DNA of 64,000 nucleotides from an uncultured Clostridia bacterium (GTDB lineage: Bacteria > Bacillota > Clostridia > Oscillospirales > Acutalibacteraceae), in assembly GCA_947572385.1 (NCBI GenBank), contig CANPBX010000002.1, forward strand, positions 1 through 64,000, written 5' to 3'. Under the pieces are notes generated by a model. That model saw nothing but the letters and a program-made list of their open reading frames with translations. It was not told the origin of the DNA and did no database searches. Shown here one piece after another: positions 32,318 to 41,333 of the stretch (position 1 is its first letter; each line of letters opens with the position of its first letter). The translations under genes were made by a program, and so were the position numbers.

Positions 32318-33157
32318 ATGAGCGAAAACATCGAAAACTGCACACACGACTGTTCCTCCTGCGGGGCGGACTGCCCCTCCCGTCAGGACCCGGAGAGCCT
32401 GATCGAGCCCCAGAACGCATTGAGCAACGTGAAGAAGGTTATCGGCGTTGTCAGCGGCAAGGGGGGCGTGGGCAAGTCCCTGGTGACTTCTATGCTGGCC
32501 ACCACCCTGCGGCGGCGGGAGTGCTCGGTGGGTATACTGGACGCGGACATCACCGGGCCCAGCATACCAAAGTGCTTCGGCTTAAAGGGCCGGGCCACGG
32601 CGGATGAGAACGGTATGTACCCCATCATCACCAAGACCGGGATAAAGGTCATGAGCATAAACCTGCTTTTGGAGGAGGAGACCGCGCCGGTGGTATGGCG
32701 GGGGCCGGTTATAGCCGGGGCCATCAAGCAGTTCTGGACGGACGTTGTGTGGGGGGACGTGGATTATATGTTCGTGGATATGCCCCCCGGGACCGGAGAC
32801 GTGCCGCTGACGGTGTTCCAGTCGCTGCCGTTGGCGGGTATCATCATCGTGGCCTCGCCCCAGGAGCTGGTGGGGATGATAGTCTCCAAGGCTGTGGAGA
32901 TGGCGAAGCTGATGGAGGTGCCTGTGCTGGGGCTTGTGGAGAACATGAGCTATTTCAAGTGCCCGGACTGCGGCAAGGAGATAAAGGTATTTGGAGAGAG
33001 CCATATTGACGAGGTTGCGGCCAAGTACGCCCTCCCGGTGCTTGGGAAGCTGCCCATAGACCCGACGCTGGCCAGCGCCTGTGACCGAGGAATAATCGAG
33101 CTGTTCGGCGGAGACTGGCTGGAGGGCGCCGCAGACGCTATCGAGGAGCAGGGGTAA
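32318..33157 (+). CDS. Mrp/ApbC-family Fe-S cluster carrier ATPase
   Basis: The 279-residue P-loop protein has a deviant Walker A (VSGKGGVGKS, about residues 45-54), DADITGPS, VDMPPGTGD and a C-terminal cluster-binding CPDCG motif (YFKCPDCGKE). Dimeric Mrp/NBP35 proteins hold a labile [4Fe-4S] cluster between the CxxC motifs and deliver it to apoproteins. A cysteine-rich N-terminus (CTHDCSSCGADC) recalls the NBP35-type extension. Its TAA lies in the left arm of an inverted-repeat element. Confidence 0.93.
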   Translation: MSENIENCTHDCSSCGADCPSRQDPESLIEPQNALSNVKKVIGVVSGKGGVGKSLVTSMLATTLRRRECSVGILDADITGPSIPKCFGLKGRATADENGMYPIITKTGIKVMSINLLLEEETAPVVWRGPVIAGAIKQFWTDVVWGDVDYMFVDMPPGTGDVPLTVFQSLPLAGIIIVASPQELVGMIVSKAVEMAKLMEVPVLGLVENMSYFKCPDCGKEIKVFGESHIDEVAAKYALPVLGKLPIDPTLASACDRGIIELFGGDWLEGAADAIEEQG

Positions 33158-33370
33158 AAGTTTCGTCCACCTTTTCAAAGGTGGCAGGGTGTGGGGCGGC
33201 GCCCCACGACCTTTGCGACTGAGCGAAGCAAAGAAGTCAAATCATAATAAAAAATTAGGACTTTTCCTTTTGGGAAAGTCCTAATTTTTTATTATGTTTA
33301 TGGCCTCCGGCAAGACCGTGGGACTCTGTCCCACACCCTGCCACTTTTGAAAAAGTGGACAAAACTTTTA
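33155..33370. repeat. Composite inverted-repeat element between convergent genes
   Basis: Arms 33156-33195 and 33330-33369 match in 37 of 40 positions as reverse complements. Each arm contains two hairpins: CCACCTTT with AAAGGTGG and a GTGGG-rich one on the left, and mutated versions on the right. A long central stem-loop lies between. The outermost bases (TAAAAG) supply the stop codon of each flanking gene, so the element exactly fills the intergenic gap. A related one-armed version lies at 56,811. Confidence 0.85.
33243..33296. terminator. Strong bidirectional terminator
   Basis: Perfect 22-bp arms (33243-33264 and 33275-33296) have an inner TCC/GGG extension, giving about 25 paired bases. 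The outer half of each arm is A/T rich, so both strands end in T runs. It separates the convergent mrp and DUF2007 genes. Confidence 0.92.
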
Positions 33371-33610
33371 CTCTGTCCCCCCAAAAAGCTCCTCCAATAT
33401 CTCCCCGGCCTGGGCCGCCTTTTCGGCTGCCACATAGACCTTCAGCCGCTCCCTCATGCCGGTCTTCATGACAAGCCCCGCTCCATGCACAGGCACCGCA
33501 GCACAGGGAACGTCGTTGTCCTTCAAAGCCTGCATGAGCATTTCGGCCCACATAGCGTCCTTCTCCGCAAGAAGCTCAAAGCCGGTCTCCTGTGAATTTA
33601 CATTTTCCAT
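33368..33610 (-). CDS. DUF2007-like small protein
   Basis: The 80-residue protein resembles the DUF2007 'putative signal transducing protein' family: an N-terminal part with MLMQALKDNDVPCAAVP and a C-terminal KVYVAAEKAAQAGEILEELF. The family has a small ferredoxin-like fold with unknown role. AAAGGAG lies 6 nt upstream. The stop overlaps the right arm of the inverted-repeat element. Confidence 0.72.
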   Translation of the reverse strand: MENVNSQETGFELLAEKDAMWAEMLMQALKDNDVPCAAVPVHGAGLVMKTGMRERLKVYVAAEKAAQAGEILEELFGGTE

Positions 33611-33642
33611 TGTAAACTCCTTTCATGGTAAAAGGGATTTAT

Positions 33643-34293
33643 TCACTCAACACTAACGTCCGCGCCCATCTCAACGGCCACATCAGAGGACGCAGCGCCC
33701 TCCACGCCCTCAACGCCGGGGGCGGCGGCTTCATTCTGCTGCTCCTCCTCTTCCTTCTTGAGCTCAGACTTCACCTTTTTATTGTCCGGGTCCTCCAGCA
33801 TCCGAAGGGCCATCGCCATCATATAGAGCTTCGGGTCGTTTTCCAGCAGGTACTTCTCGTCTTTGGGAGGCACCTTATGCCCCTTCTGGATGTTTTTCGC
33901 TATTTTGGAGCAGCGCTTCATCTTGTCCAGGGCCTCCTTCATGGCCTCCGCCTGCTTCTCGGACTGCTCGGCCATCTGGGCATTCTGCTCCCGAAGGCTC
34001 GACAGCATCTGCTTCATCGACTTCATAGCGCTGAGCTTGTCTTTAAGCTTCTGGTCGGCGGGAGAGAGCTCCTTGGGTCCGGCGATCTCCTCCTGGGGCT
34101 GTTGTTCCTCGGCTTTCGGGGGCTCCTTGCCCTGCAGGACAGCAAGGGCCTCCTCTGAGAGCTCAAGCCGGTCTTCCCTCTGCTGCTGGCGGCGCCCGGC
34201 CTTAGCCACGGGCTCGGCGCGCTGGGACTCTGACGCGGCCTGCGGGACAGCGGTGCCCCTTGGGGCCGGTGCGGACGGTATCTTCATTGCCAT
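33643..34293 (-). CDS. Hypothetical coiled-coil protein
   Basis: The 216-residue protein has low-complexity, highly charged ends (PAPRGTAVPQAASES; EEEEQQNEAAAP) and a long central helical region (about residues 75-150) rich in K, E, Q and M with heptad-like spacing, probably coiled coil. Two motifs, DRLELSEEALAVLQ and LLENDPKLYMMAMALRMLEDPDN, might be conserved. It has no signal peptide. The start at 34293 has AAAGGGGG 7 nt upstream. Function unknown. Confidence 0.7.
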   Translation of the reverse strand: MAMKIPSAPAPRGTAVPQAASESQRAEPVAKAGRRQQQREDRLELSEEALAVLQGKEPPKAEEQQPQEEIAGPKELSPADQKLKDKLSAMKSMKQMLSSLREQNAQMAEQSEKQAEAMKEALDKMKRCSKIAKNIQKGHKVPPKDEKYLLENDPKLYMMAMALRMLEDPDNKKVKSELKKEEEEQQNEAAAPGVEGVEGAASSDVAVEMGADVSVE

Positions 34294-34354
34294 AATATAA
34301 CCCCCTTTGACTTTATAATCGGCAAAAGAAACCATAAATTAAGTAAAAGAGGGA

Positions 34355-34383
34355 TTTAAAATTCGGCGGGACTGTGATATAAT
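34355..34383 (+). promoter_or_regulatory. Predicted promoter of pyk
   Basis: TTTAAA (34355-34360) and TATAAT (34378-34383) are at 17-bp spacing; the -10 is perfect and the -35 weak. Confidence 0.65.
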
Positions 34384-34420
34384 GGTGGAAACATAAAAAA
34401 GTATGAGAGGAGCTCCCAAC

Positions 34421-36166
34421 ATGACCAGAAAGACCAAGATTATCTGCACCCTCGGACCCGCAACCCAGGAGGAATCGGTACTGCGCAAACTAATGCTCTC
34501 GGGCATGAACGCCGCGCGCTTTAATTTTTCCCACCTGGACCATAAGGACGCCAGGGCTAAGCTGGACATGGTGGAGCGCCTTAGGGACGAGCTGAAGCTG
34601 CCCATCGCCACGCTGCTTGACACCAAAGGCCCGGAGATAAGGGTGGGCACGTTTAAGGACGGCCCAATCCAGCTCCGCGCAGGGGACACATTCACGCTTA
34701 CTACAAGGGAAGTGGAGGGCACCTCAGATATAGTCTCCATTACCTATAAGGACCTGCCGAAAGACCTGGCCCCCGGCGCAAGGGTGCTCATAGATGACGG
34801 CCTGGTGGAGATGAAGGCCCAGCAGGTCAGCGACACGGATATAGTCTGCACAGTGATAAACGGCGGAAAGGTCTCAAACCATAAGGGAATAAACGTCCCC
34901 GGGACAAAGCTCTCCATGCCGTTTATCAGCGAGCGGGACCGGGCGGATATAATCTTCGGAATCGAGAACGGCTTTGACTTTATCGCGGCCTCCTTTACCC
35001 GCACCGCAGAGGATATACTGGAGATACGCCAGATATTAAAAGAGTATAAATGCCATAAGATAAATATTATTGCAAAGATAGAGAATATGGAGGGCGTCAA
35101 TAATATAGACAATATCCTGCGGGTGGCAGACGGCATAATGGTGGCCCGGGGGGATATGGGCGTGGAGATACCCTTTGAGGACGTGCCTGTGCTGCAAAAG
35201 CAGCTGATACAGAAGTCCTACCTTGCGGGAAAGCAGGTGGTGACGGCGACTCAGATGCTGGACTCGATGATGAAAAACCCCCGTCCAACCAGGGCCGAGG
35301 CTACGGACGTTGCCAACGCCATATACGACGGCACCAGCTGCATAATGCTCTCCGGCGAGACCGCCGCCGGGGACTACCCGGTGGAGGCGTTGGAGACCAT
35401 GGTGCGCATTGCAGAGAAGGCCGAGGAGAGCATTGACTATATCCACAGGTTTAATTCCCGGGACAACAGCGACATTGCATTTGATGTGACGAACGCAATC
35501 TCCCACGCTACCTGTACCACCGCCCACGACCTGGGGGCCCGGGCCATTATCACCGTTACAAAGTCAGGCGTGACGGCAAGGCAGCTCTCCAAGTTCAGGC
35601 CCCTATACCCGATAGTTGGATGTACCACAGAGGAGCATGTCTGCCGCCAGCTAAACCTGTCCTGGGGCGTGACTCCGTTGCTGATAGACGAGGAGAACGA
35701 CACCGACGCGCTGTTCGACCACGCCGTGGACGCCGCCCAGAGGGCGGGGGTGGTCCATAGCGGGGATATAGTGGTGATAACCGCAGGCATGCCCCTGGGA
35801 GTCTCCGGCACAACCAATATGATGAAGGTACATGTGGTGGGCCATGTGCTGCTGACAGGCACGGGCGTTACGGAGAGGTCAGTGTCGGCAAGGCTCTGTG
35901 TGTGCAAGCACCTTGAGGATATCCCCGCCCGCTTCAGGGACGGCGATATCTTAGTTGTGCCTGAGACGGACAATACCATTGTGGAGTACCTGCGCCGGGC
36001 CTCGGGCATCATCACCGAGCAGCCGGGCATGAATACACATGCCGCCATAGCGGGCCTTGCTATGGATAAGCCTGTTATCACCGGGGCCGAGCACGCCACG
36101 CGCATACTGACAGGCGGCGCGGTAGTTACCTTGGACGCTAAGACCGGGAGGGTGAGCGTATGCTGA
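34421..36166 (+). CDS. pyk: Pyruvate kinase with C-terminal PEP-utiliser domain
   Basis: This enzyme transfers phosphate from PEP to ADP in the last step of glycolysis. The 581-residue protein has the barrel motifs TKIICTLGPAT, DTKGPEIR, IIAKIENMEGV, MVARGDMGVE and MLSGETAAGDYP, an allosteric C domain, and an extra C-terminal domain of about 110 residues with GMNTHAAIAG, like the PEP-utiliser domain of Bacillus-type kinases that keeps the TH pair. The start at MTRKTKIICT has AGGAG 8 nt upstream; the ATG 18 nt earlier overlaps that site. Confidence 0.97.
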   Translation: MTRKTKIICTLGPATQEESVLRKLMLSGMNAARFNFSHLDHKDARAKLDMVERLRDELKLPIATLLDTKGPEIRVGTFKDGPIQLRAGDTFTLTTREVEGTSDIVSITYKDLPKDLAPGARVLIDDGLVEMKAQQVSDTDIVCTVINGGKVSNHKGINVPGTKLSMPFISERDRADIIFGIENGFDFIAASFTRTAEDILEIRQILKEYKCHKINIIAKIENMEGVNNIDNILRVADGIMVARGDMGVEIPFEDVPVLQKQLIQKSYLAGKQVVTATQMLDSMMKNPRPTRAEATDVANAIYDGTSCIMLSGETAAGDYPVEALETMVRIAEKAEESIDYIHRFNSRDNSDIAFDVTNAISHATCTTAHDLGARAIITVTKSGVTARQLSKFRPLYPIVGCTTEEHVCRQLNLSWGVTPLLIDEENDTDALFDHAVDAAQRAGVVHSGDIVVITAGMPLGVSGTTNMMKVHVVGHVLLTGTGVTERSVSARLCVCKHLEDIPARFRDGDILVVPETDNTIVEYLRRASGIITEQPGMNTHAAIAGLAMDKPVITGAEHATRILTGGAVVTLDAKTGRVSVC

Positions 36167-36306
36167 GAGCATAAGGATTTGAAAATAAAACATTTGCAGG
36201 TAGGAAGCTGATATGACTGATACTGAGACGATCTTGGGGCAGCTTGACAGGCGGAGATTCGCGTGTCCGTGCCAAGACCTCCGCATAAACACAGAGGGAG
36301 CTGAAT

Positions 36307-36879
36307 ATGGGCAAAGACGCATTTACCGGCGGCGTGGACCCCGGCGGGCTTTGGACGAAAAATGACATACGGATCTTGATCTGCTATATCCTCTCAAGCG
36401 TAGATGCGCCCCTTTCAGGGGAGGATATATCCGGCATACTGCAGGGGAAAGCCCTGGCGAACTATTTTGAAACCGGCGACGCCTTGGCGGGGCTTGAAGG
36501 GCTTGGGCATATCCGCAGCACCCAAGAGGGCTATGTGATAGAGCCGACGGGCAGGGAGATAGCCGGAAGCCTTGATACGGGCCTGCCGCTGACGGTGAGG
36601 GATAAGGCGCTGGAGGCGGCGGTGTCACTGCTGGCGAGGGCCAGGGCTGAGAGGGAGAATAGGGTGGAGACAGAGGACCTGGAGAATGGCTGCAGGGTGA
36701 GGTGCCGCATTTCAGGCGGTGGAGGCGGCGATTTGATGGAGCTGGGGATATATGTGCCCGACCGCGCCCAGGCCAGGATCATCGAGGAGAATTTCTATAA
36801 GGACCCTGAGGGCATATACCAGCTGCTGCTGGCGGCCCTGACCGGTGATAAGGATTTCGCCCGGGAATATTTGAGCTAA
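36307..36879 (+). CDS. DUF4364 family protein
   Basis: The 190-residue protein matches the DUF4364 family of Clostridia (WTKNDIRILICYILS near the start, EGYVIEPTGREIAG and MELGIYVPDRAQARIIEENFYKDPEGIY later). The N-terminal half looks like a winged helix (SGEDISGILQGKALANYFETGDALAGLEGLGHI), so a regulatory role is plausible but unproven. GAGGGAG lies 5 nt before the ATG. It sits between pyk and an alpha-galactosidase, consistent with a sugar-related context only by position. Confidence 0.85.
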   Translation: MGKDAFTGGVDPGGLWTKNDIRILICYILSSVDAPLSGEDISGILQGKALANYFETGDALAGLEGLGHIRSTQEGYVIEPTGREIAGSLDTGLPLTVRDKALEAAVSLLARARAERENRVETEDLENGCRVRCRISGGGGGDLMELGIYVPDRAQARIIEENFYKDPEGIYQLLLAALTGDKDFAREYLS

Positions 36880-36901
36880 AAAACTTAGAAGGAGCATTAC
36901 T

Positions 36902-39097
36902 ATGCCGATCAAATTTGACCCGAAAACAAACATTTTCAAGCTGGACACAGATGTGTCCACATACGCATTCATGGCCTATGAGCAGGGGTATCTGGTGCAC
37001 CTGTACTATGGGCCTAAGGTGCCCGACACGGATCTATCCCACCTGATGTACAGAGGCTGGTACGATTCCCTGTCCCCGCGCAACCCCAAGGTGCAGGATA
37101 AGCGCTTCTCACTGGACTCCATTCCCCAGGAGTTTCCGGGCAACAGCACCGGGGACTTCCGGATCTCGGCTATCGAGGCTGTGGCCCCGGCAGGGGATCG
37201 TGTAACTGATCTGCGCTATGCGGGCTATAAGATCCACCCTGGCAAGCCGGAGCTGTATGCCGTTGAGGGGCTGAAGCTGCCCGCCGCATTTGCCGGTGAA
37301 GGCGAGGCCGAGACCCTGGAGATAGAGATGCTCGACAGCCTGACCGGGCTTAAAGCCTGGCTGAGCTACACCGTGTTCAGCAAAAACGGCGCTATGGCGC
37401 GGAGCATGAGGGTCGAGAACACCGGCAGCAGCGCCCTGGAGCTGGAGCGGGCATACAGCATGTGCTTGGAGCTGCTAGGTATGGACTATGATATGGTGCA
37501 TATGTACGGGCGCTGGGCCAAGGAGAACACGGTTACACGGCACCCGCTCATGCACGGCATACAGGGCATACGCTCCAAGAGGGGCATGACCGGGCCGAAC
37601 CATAACCCCTTCATGGCGTTGGCGAGAAAGGGCGCGGATGAGGATCAGGGCGAGGCAATTGGCGTGAGCCTGGTCTACAGCGGCAACTTTTCTATTGAAA
37701 CTGAGGTCGACACCCTGGGCTGCCCGAGGGTCCTGGCGGGGATCGACCCCGGCAGCTTTAGCTGGCACCTGGAGCCGGGAGAGGTTTTCCAGACCCCAGA
37801 GGCCATCATGGTGTTCAGCGCCGAGGGCCTTGGCGGCATGAGCCGCAGCTTCCACAGGCTCTTTATGGACAACCTTATGCGCAGCCAGTGGACCCATAAG
37901 AAGCGCCCCCTGCTTATCAACAGCTGGGAGGCGGCGGTGTTTGACTTTGACGACGAGCTTCTGGTGGACTTTGCCAGGGAGGCAAAGAAGCTGGGCGTGG
38001 ACATGCTGGTAATGGACGACGGCTGGTTTGGCACAAGGAGCGACGACACCCAGGCGCTGGGCGACTGGCAGGTGAACGAGAGCAAGCTCAAGGGCGGTAT
38101 AGGAAGCCTGGTGGAGCGGGTGAACGCCGAGGGGCTTAGCTTTGGTATATGGTATGAGCCGGAGATGGTGAATCCGAACAGCGATCTGTACCGTGCCCAT
38201 CCGGACTGGATAATAAAGGCCCAGGGGCGCGAGGGCAGCTTGAGCAGGAATCAGTGCGTGCTGGATATGACCCGTAAGGAGGTCAGGGACAATATCTTCG
38301 GCCAGATATCAGAGGTCGTGGGCAAGAACAATATACAGTACATAAAATGGGACTGCAACCGCAATATATCAGAGGCCGGCAATGCTGTGCTGCCAAGGGA
38401 GCGGCAGGGGGAGTTCTTCCACCGGTATGTGCTGGGAGTCTATGAGCTGATGGACCGTGTGACCAGCACATGGCCCCATATACTTTTGGAGAACTGCTCC
38501 AGCGGCGGCGGGCGCTTTGACCCCGGAATGCTCTACTATTCCCCGCAGATTTGGACCAGCGACAATACCGACCCGATCGAGCGGCTGACTATCCAGATGG
38601 GCGCGTCCCTCTGCTATCCCCCGGCCTGCATGGGGGCCCATGTGTCCGCAAACCCGCGCACAGGCTTTGAGACCAAGGGCAATGTGGCTATTATGGGCAC
38701 CCACGGCTTTGAGCTGGACCCCTGTAAGATGACCGTGGAGGAGAAGGAGTGGGCCAAGAAACAGGTGGCGGACTACCATAAGTACTATGACCTGACCCAT
38801 TACGGCGACCTGTACAGGCTGACGGATCCGGCGGCTGACCCCTTCTTCTGCGACTGGGAGATGGTGAGCCGTGATAAGGGAGAGGTGCTGTTTACCCGCG
38901 TGGTCATGCGCAAGCCTGAAAACTACTATCAGATGAGGCGGCTCAAGGGGCTGGATCCGGAGAAAATGTACAGGGACGAGGAGAGCGGCAGGGTATGCTC
39001 CGGCGCGCTGCTGATGGCGGCTGGCCTTGACCTGTCACAGCCATGGCCGGGTCAGGAGGACGGCTCCAGCGTTACCGTCCACCTGACAGCAGAATAA
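36902..39097 (+). CDS. Alpha-galactosidase, GH36
   Basis: The 731-residue retaining glycosidase hydrolyses alpha-1,6-galactosides such as raffinose and melibiose. An N-terminal beta-sandwich precedes a TIM barrel with LLINSWEAAVFDFD and MDDGWFG. The nucleophile is Asp484 (YIKWDCNRN) and the acid/base is Asp554 (WTSDNTDPIER), matching GH36 subgroup I. LLENCSSGGGRFD is also typical. There is no signal peptide, so it is cytoplasmic and needs an importer not seen here. AGAAGGAG lies 7 nt upstream. It follows DUF4364 by 22 bp. Confidence 0.96.
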   Translation: MPIKFDPKTNIFKLDTDVSTYAFMAYEQGYLVHLYYGPKVPDTDLSHLMYRGWYDSLSPRNPKVQDKRFSLDSIPQEFPGNSTGDFRISAIEAVAPAGDRVTDLRYAGYKIHPGKPELYAVEGLKLPAAFAGEGEAETLEIEMLDSLTGLKAWLSYTVFSKNGAMARSMRVENTGSSALELERAYSMCLELLGMDYDMVHMYGRWAKENTVTRHPLMHGIQGIRSKRGMTGPNHNPFMALARKGADEDQGEAIGVSLVYSGNFSIETEVDTLGCPRVLAGIDPGSFSWHLEPGEVFQTPEAIMVFSAEGLGGMSRSFHRLFMDNLMRSQWTHKKRPLLINSWEAAVFDFDDELLVDFAREAKKLGVDMLVMDDGWFGTRSDDTQALGDWQVNESKLKGGIGSLVERVNAEGLSFGIWYEPEMVNPNSDLYRAHPDWIIKAQGREGSLSRNQCVLDMTRKEVRDNIFGQISEVVGKNNIQYIKWDCNRNISEAGNAVLPRERQGEFFHRYVLGVYELMDRVTSTWPHILLENCSSGGGRFDPGMLYYSPQIWTSDNTDPIERLTIQMGASLCYPPACMGAHVSANPRTGFETKGNVAIMGTHGFELDPCKMTVEEKEWAKKQVADYHKYYDLTHYGDLYRLTDPAADPFFCDWEMVSRDKGEVLFTRVVMRKPENYYQMRRLKGLDPEKMYRDEESGRVCSGALLMAAGLDLSQPWPGQEDGSSVTVHLTAE

Positions 39098-39140
39098 GTT
39101 TGGGCGGTCCTGAGGGCAATAAACATAGTCCCAAAAACTA

Positions 39141-39169
39141 TTGACATTTCTCTTAAAATGCGCTATTAT
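39141..39169 (+). promoter_or_regulatory. Predicted promoter of the cytidylate-kinase-like gene
   Basis: TTGACA (39141-39146) and TATTAT (39164-39169) are at 17-bp spacing. The 18-mer covering the -10 (39156-39173) is identical to one at the spoIIE promoter (61251-61268). Confidence 0.8.
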
Positions 39170-39256
39170 ATTTATAGAGAAACTATCCAGATTTCAACTG
39201 AAATATAGTCGATTCCTGGAGCATACCAACAAATCAATGCAAAAGGAGGAATTTAT

Positions 39257-39874
39257 ATGTTGCCAGTTATCACTATTTCCCGTCAGTTCGGCAGCGGCGG
39301 CCACGAGGTAGGGGAGAAGCTTGCCCGCCAGCTGGACGTCCCCTTCTATGACAAGGCCCTCATAGCCATGGCCGCAAAGCAGAGCGGCCTCTCCGAGGAG
39401 GTCTTTGCCAACGCCGACGAGAAGGCCACCAGCAGCCTGCTCTATTCAATGGTAATGGGCAGCTACTCCTTCGGCGCAAGAGTTCCCGGCATTAACGAAA
39501 TGCCCATTAACGACAAGCTCTTTATCATCCAGTCCGACATTATCAAGAAGGCCGCCGCTGAGGGCCCCTGCGTGATAATCGGGCGCTGTGCGGACTACAT
39601 CCTTCGGGAGCATGAGAACTGCCTGAACGTGTTCGTGCATGCTTCCAAGGAGGAGAGGGTGCGCCGTTCTGTCGCTAAAAAGGACTGCGAGGAGCGCAAG
39701 GCCTCAGACTTTGTCACAAAGAAGGATAAGCAGCGTGCCAACTACTATAACTTCTACTCCAACAAGCGCTGGGACGATTTGCAGAACTATGATATCACTA
39801 TCGACACCTCAAGGTTTACAGTTGACGAGGCCGTGGAGCTCTTAATGGACGCGGCAAAGCGGCTGGACCGCTGA
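39257..39874 (+). CDS. Cytidylate kinase-like family protein
   Basis: The 205-residue P-loop protein of the Cytidylate_kin2 group has a nucleotide loop ISRQFGSGGHEVGEKLA (about residues 7-23), the IIGRCADYIL segment and an NYYNFYSNKRWDD segment near the end. These are nucleotide kinase homologs common in Clostridia whose true substrate is not established. AAAGGAGG precedes the ATG by 9 nt. It is followed by an ApbE gene after 3 nt. Confidence 0.9.
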   Translation: MLPVITISRQFGSGGHEVGEKLARQLDVPFYDKALIAMAAKQSGLSEEVFANADEKATSSLLYSMVMGSYSFGARVPGINEMPINDKLFIIQSDIIKKAAAEGPCVIIGRCADYILREHENCLNVFVHASKEERVRRSVAKKDCEERKASDFVTKKDKQRANYYNFYSNKRWDDLQNYDITIDTSRFTVDEAVELLMDAAKRLDR

Positions 39875-39877
39875 GCC

Positions 39878-40933
39878 ATGCTGACAGATGAACGCAAGGC
39901 CCGCCTGCCCCTGGGTAAGCGGGCCATACTATTGGGTATGGTATTTGCGCTGCTGCTGGCGGGGCTGATCATATGGCAGTTTTTGAGCAGGGAGCGTGAG
40001 TATGAGCTGACGGCCTTTGCCATGGGCTCCTATGTACAGCAGACTGTCTGGGGCCGGGAGCCGGAGACGGCTGGGGCTGAGGCCGTGCAGGGGATAGAGG
40101 AGCTTGAGCGGGAGATATCCTGGCGGCGGGATGGGAGCGTTGCCCTTATCAACAGCCGGGCCGGAGGAGAGCCCGTTGCCCTCAGTGAGAGTACGGCTGA
40201 GCTACTCGCTGAGATGCGGGAGCTCTCTGACAGGAGCGGCGGGGCGCTGGATATAACTCTTGGGCCGGTGACAAGACTCTGGGATTTTGACAACGGACCA
40301 AAGCTGCCCCGGGAAGATGAGCTGAGAGATGCGCTGGCACTTACCGGCTGGCGGGAGCTGGAGCTTACTCCGGATCGTGCCGCCAAGCTGGAGCGGGAAG
40401 GGATGGCCCTGGACCTGGGGGCCGTGGGCAAAGGCGCAGCCTGCGATACGGCCCTGGAGGGATATCAGATCTACAGGATCCGGGCCGCGGTCATTGCCGT
40501 TGGCGGGAGCGTGGGGCTCTATGGGCAGAAGCCAGGCGGCGGTGACTGGAATGTGGGAGTCCGGGACCCGAAGGGCTCCGGCAGCCTGGGGGTGCTGAAC
40601 CTGCCGGGTGGGTTTGTGTCTACTTCCGGGAGCTATGAAAAGTATTTTGAGCAGGACGGCAGGAGATACTGCCATCTGTTAGACCCCCGCACAGGATATC
40701 CGGCTGAGAGCGGGCTAGTGTCGGTGACAGTCTGGTGCCCGCCGGGAATGGATGTGAAGTATCCCGGGGCGCTGAGCGACGGACTGGCTACGGCCTGCTT
40801 TGTGCTGGGGCTGGAGGATGGCATGGAGCTTTTGGAGAGCTACGGCGCGGAGGGGATATTTATTACTGAAGATAGCGATATCACTGTAACCAAAGGCCTT
40901 GAGGGGCGGTTTACCCTGGGGGAGGGCGGCTGA
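39878..40933 (+). CDS. apbE: FAD:protein FMN transferase (ApbE family)
   Basis: The enzyme covalently attaches FMN to threonine in target flavoproteins. The 351-residue protein has an N-terminal membrane anchor (about residues 15-34), so its active site faces outward. ApbE motifs follow: FAMGSYVQQTVWG, DITLGPVTRLWDF, ALDLGAVGKGAACD, and HLLDPRTGYPAESGLVSVTV with the Mg-binding ALSDGLATACFVLG segment. It overlaps the next gene by one base. It starts 3 nt after the kinase stop without a strong ribosome site, suggesting coupling. Confidence 0.95.
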   Translation: MLTDERKARLPLGKRAILLGMVFALLLAGLIIWQFLSREREYELTAFAMGSYVQQTVWGREPETAGAEAVQGIEELEREISWRRDGSVALINSRAGGEPVALSESTAELLAEMRELSDRSGGALDITLGPVTRLWDFDNGPKLPREDELRDALALTGWRELELTPDRAAKLEREGMALDLGAVGKGAACDTALEGYQIYRIRAAVIAVGGSVGLYGQKPGGGDWNVGVRDPKGSGSLGVLNLPGGFVSTSGSYEKYFEQDGRRYCHLLDPRTGYPAESGLVSVTVWCPPGMDVKYPGALSDGLATACFVLGLEDGMELLESYGAEGIFITEDSDITVTKGLEGRFTLGEGG

Positions 40934-41322
40934 TGGAGAGGCGGCTTTTTAACCCCAGGGAGTGGTCTGTCTTGCTGATAGTGGCGCTGGCGGCGGTCAT
41001 ATGGCTGGCGCTCTCCCGGAGCGGGCCAGGAGGTACCAGGGCCATAGTCGAGAGGGGCGGAGAGATAGTCCTGAGCCGGGAGCTGGAGGGCTTGAAAGCC
41101 CCTGAGACTGTGGAGATAGAGGGAGAGAACGGCGTGTCCCTGAGAGTGGAGCTCTCGGAGGAGGGGGCTCGGGTCTCAGAGACGAACTGCGCTGACAGAA
41201 CCTGCCAGCGCACCGGGCTCATAACCCGGGCGGGGGAGAGCGCCGTGTGCCTTCCAGGTAGGATAGTGCTGTGGCTGGAGGGCCCGAAAACAGGGCGGAA
41301 ATTGGACGCGGAGACCTATTAG
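40933..41322 (+). CDS. NusG domain II-containing membrane-anchored protein
   Basis: The 129-residue protein has an N-terminal transmembrane helix (about residues 11-28) and an extracytoplasmic NusG-II-like domain with a CxxxxCxxxG pattern (NCADRTCQRTGLI) and VCLPGRIVLWLEG near the end. Such proteins recur between ApbE and Gx-transporter genes. I recall EetA of flavin-based extracellular electron transfer loci as having this domain, so a flavin-linked envelope role is plausible. It overlaps both neighbours by one base. Confidence 0.85.
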   Translation: MERRLFNPREWSVLLIVALAAVIWLALSRSGPGGTRAIVERGGEIVLSRELEGLKAPETVEIEGENGVSLRVELSEEGARVSETNCADRTCQRTGLITRAGESAVCLPGRIVLWLEGPKTGRKLDAETY

Positions 41323-41333
41323 TGGAGGAAAAA

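Noticed and set aside
36213..36365. 50-codon ORF between pyk and the DUF4364 gene
   Set aside because: It has a passable ribosome site but overlaps the DUF4364 start by 59 nt in another frame, becomes arginine-rich there and has no recognisable motif. A regulatory upstream ORF remains possible but is unsupported.
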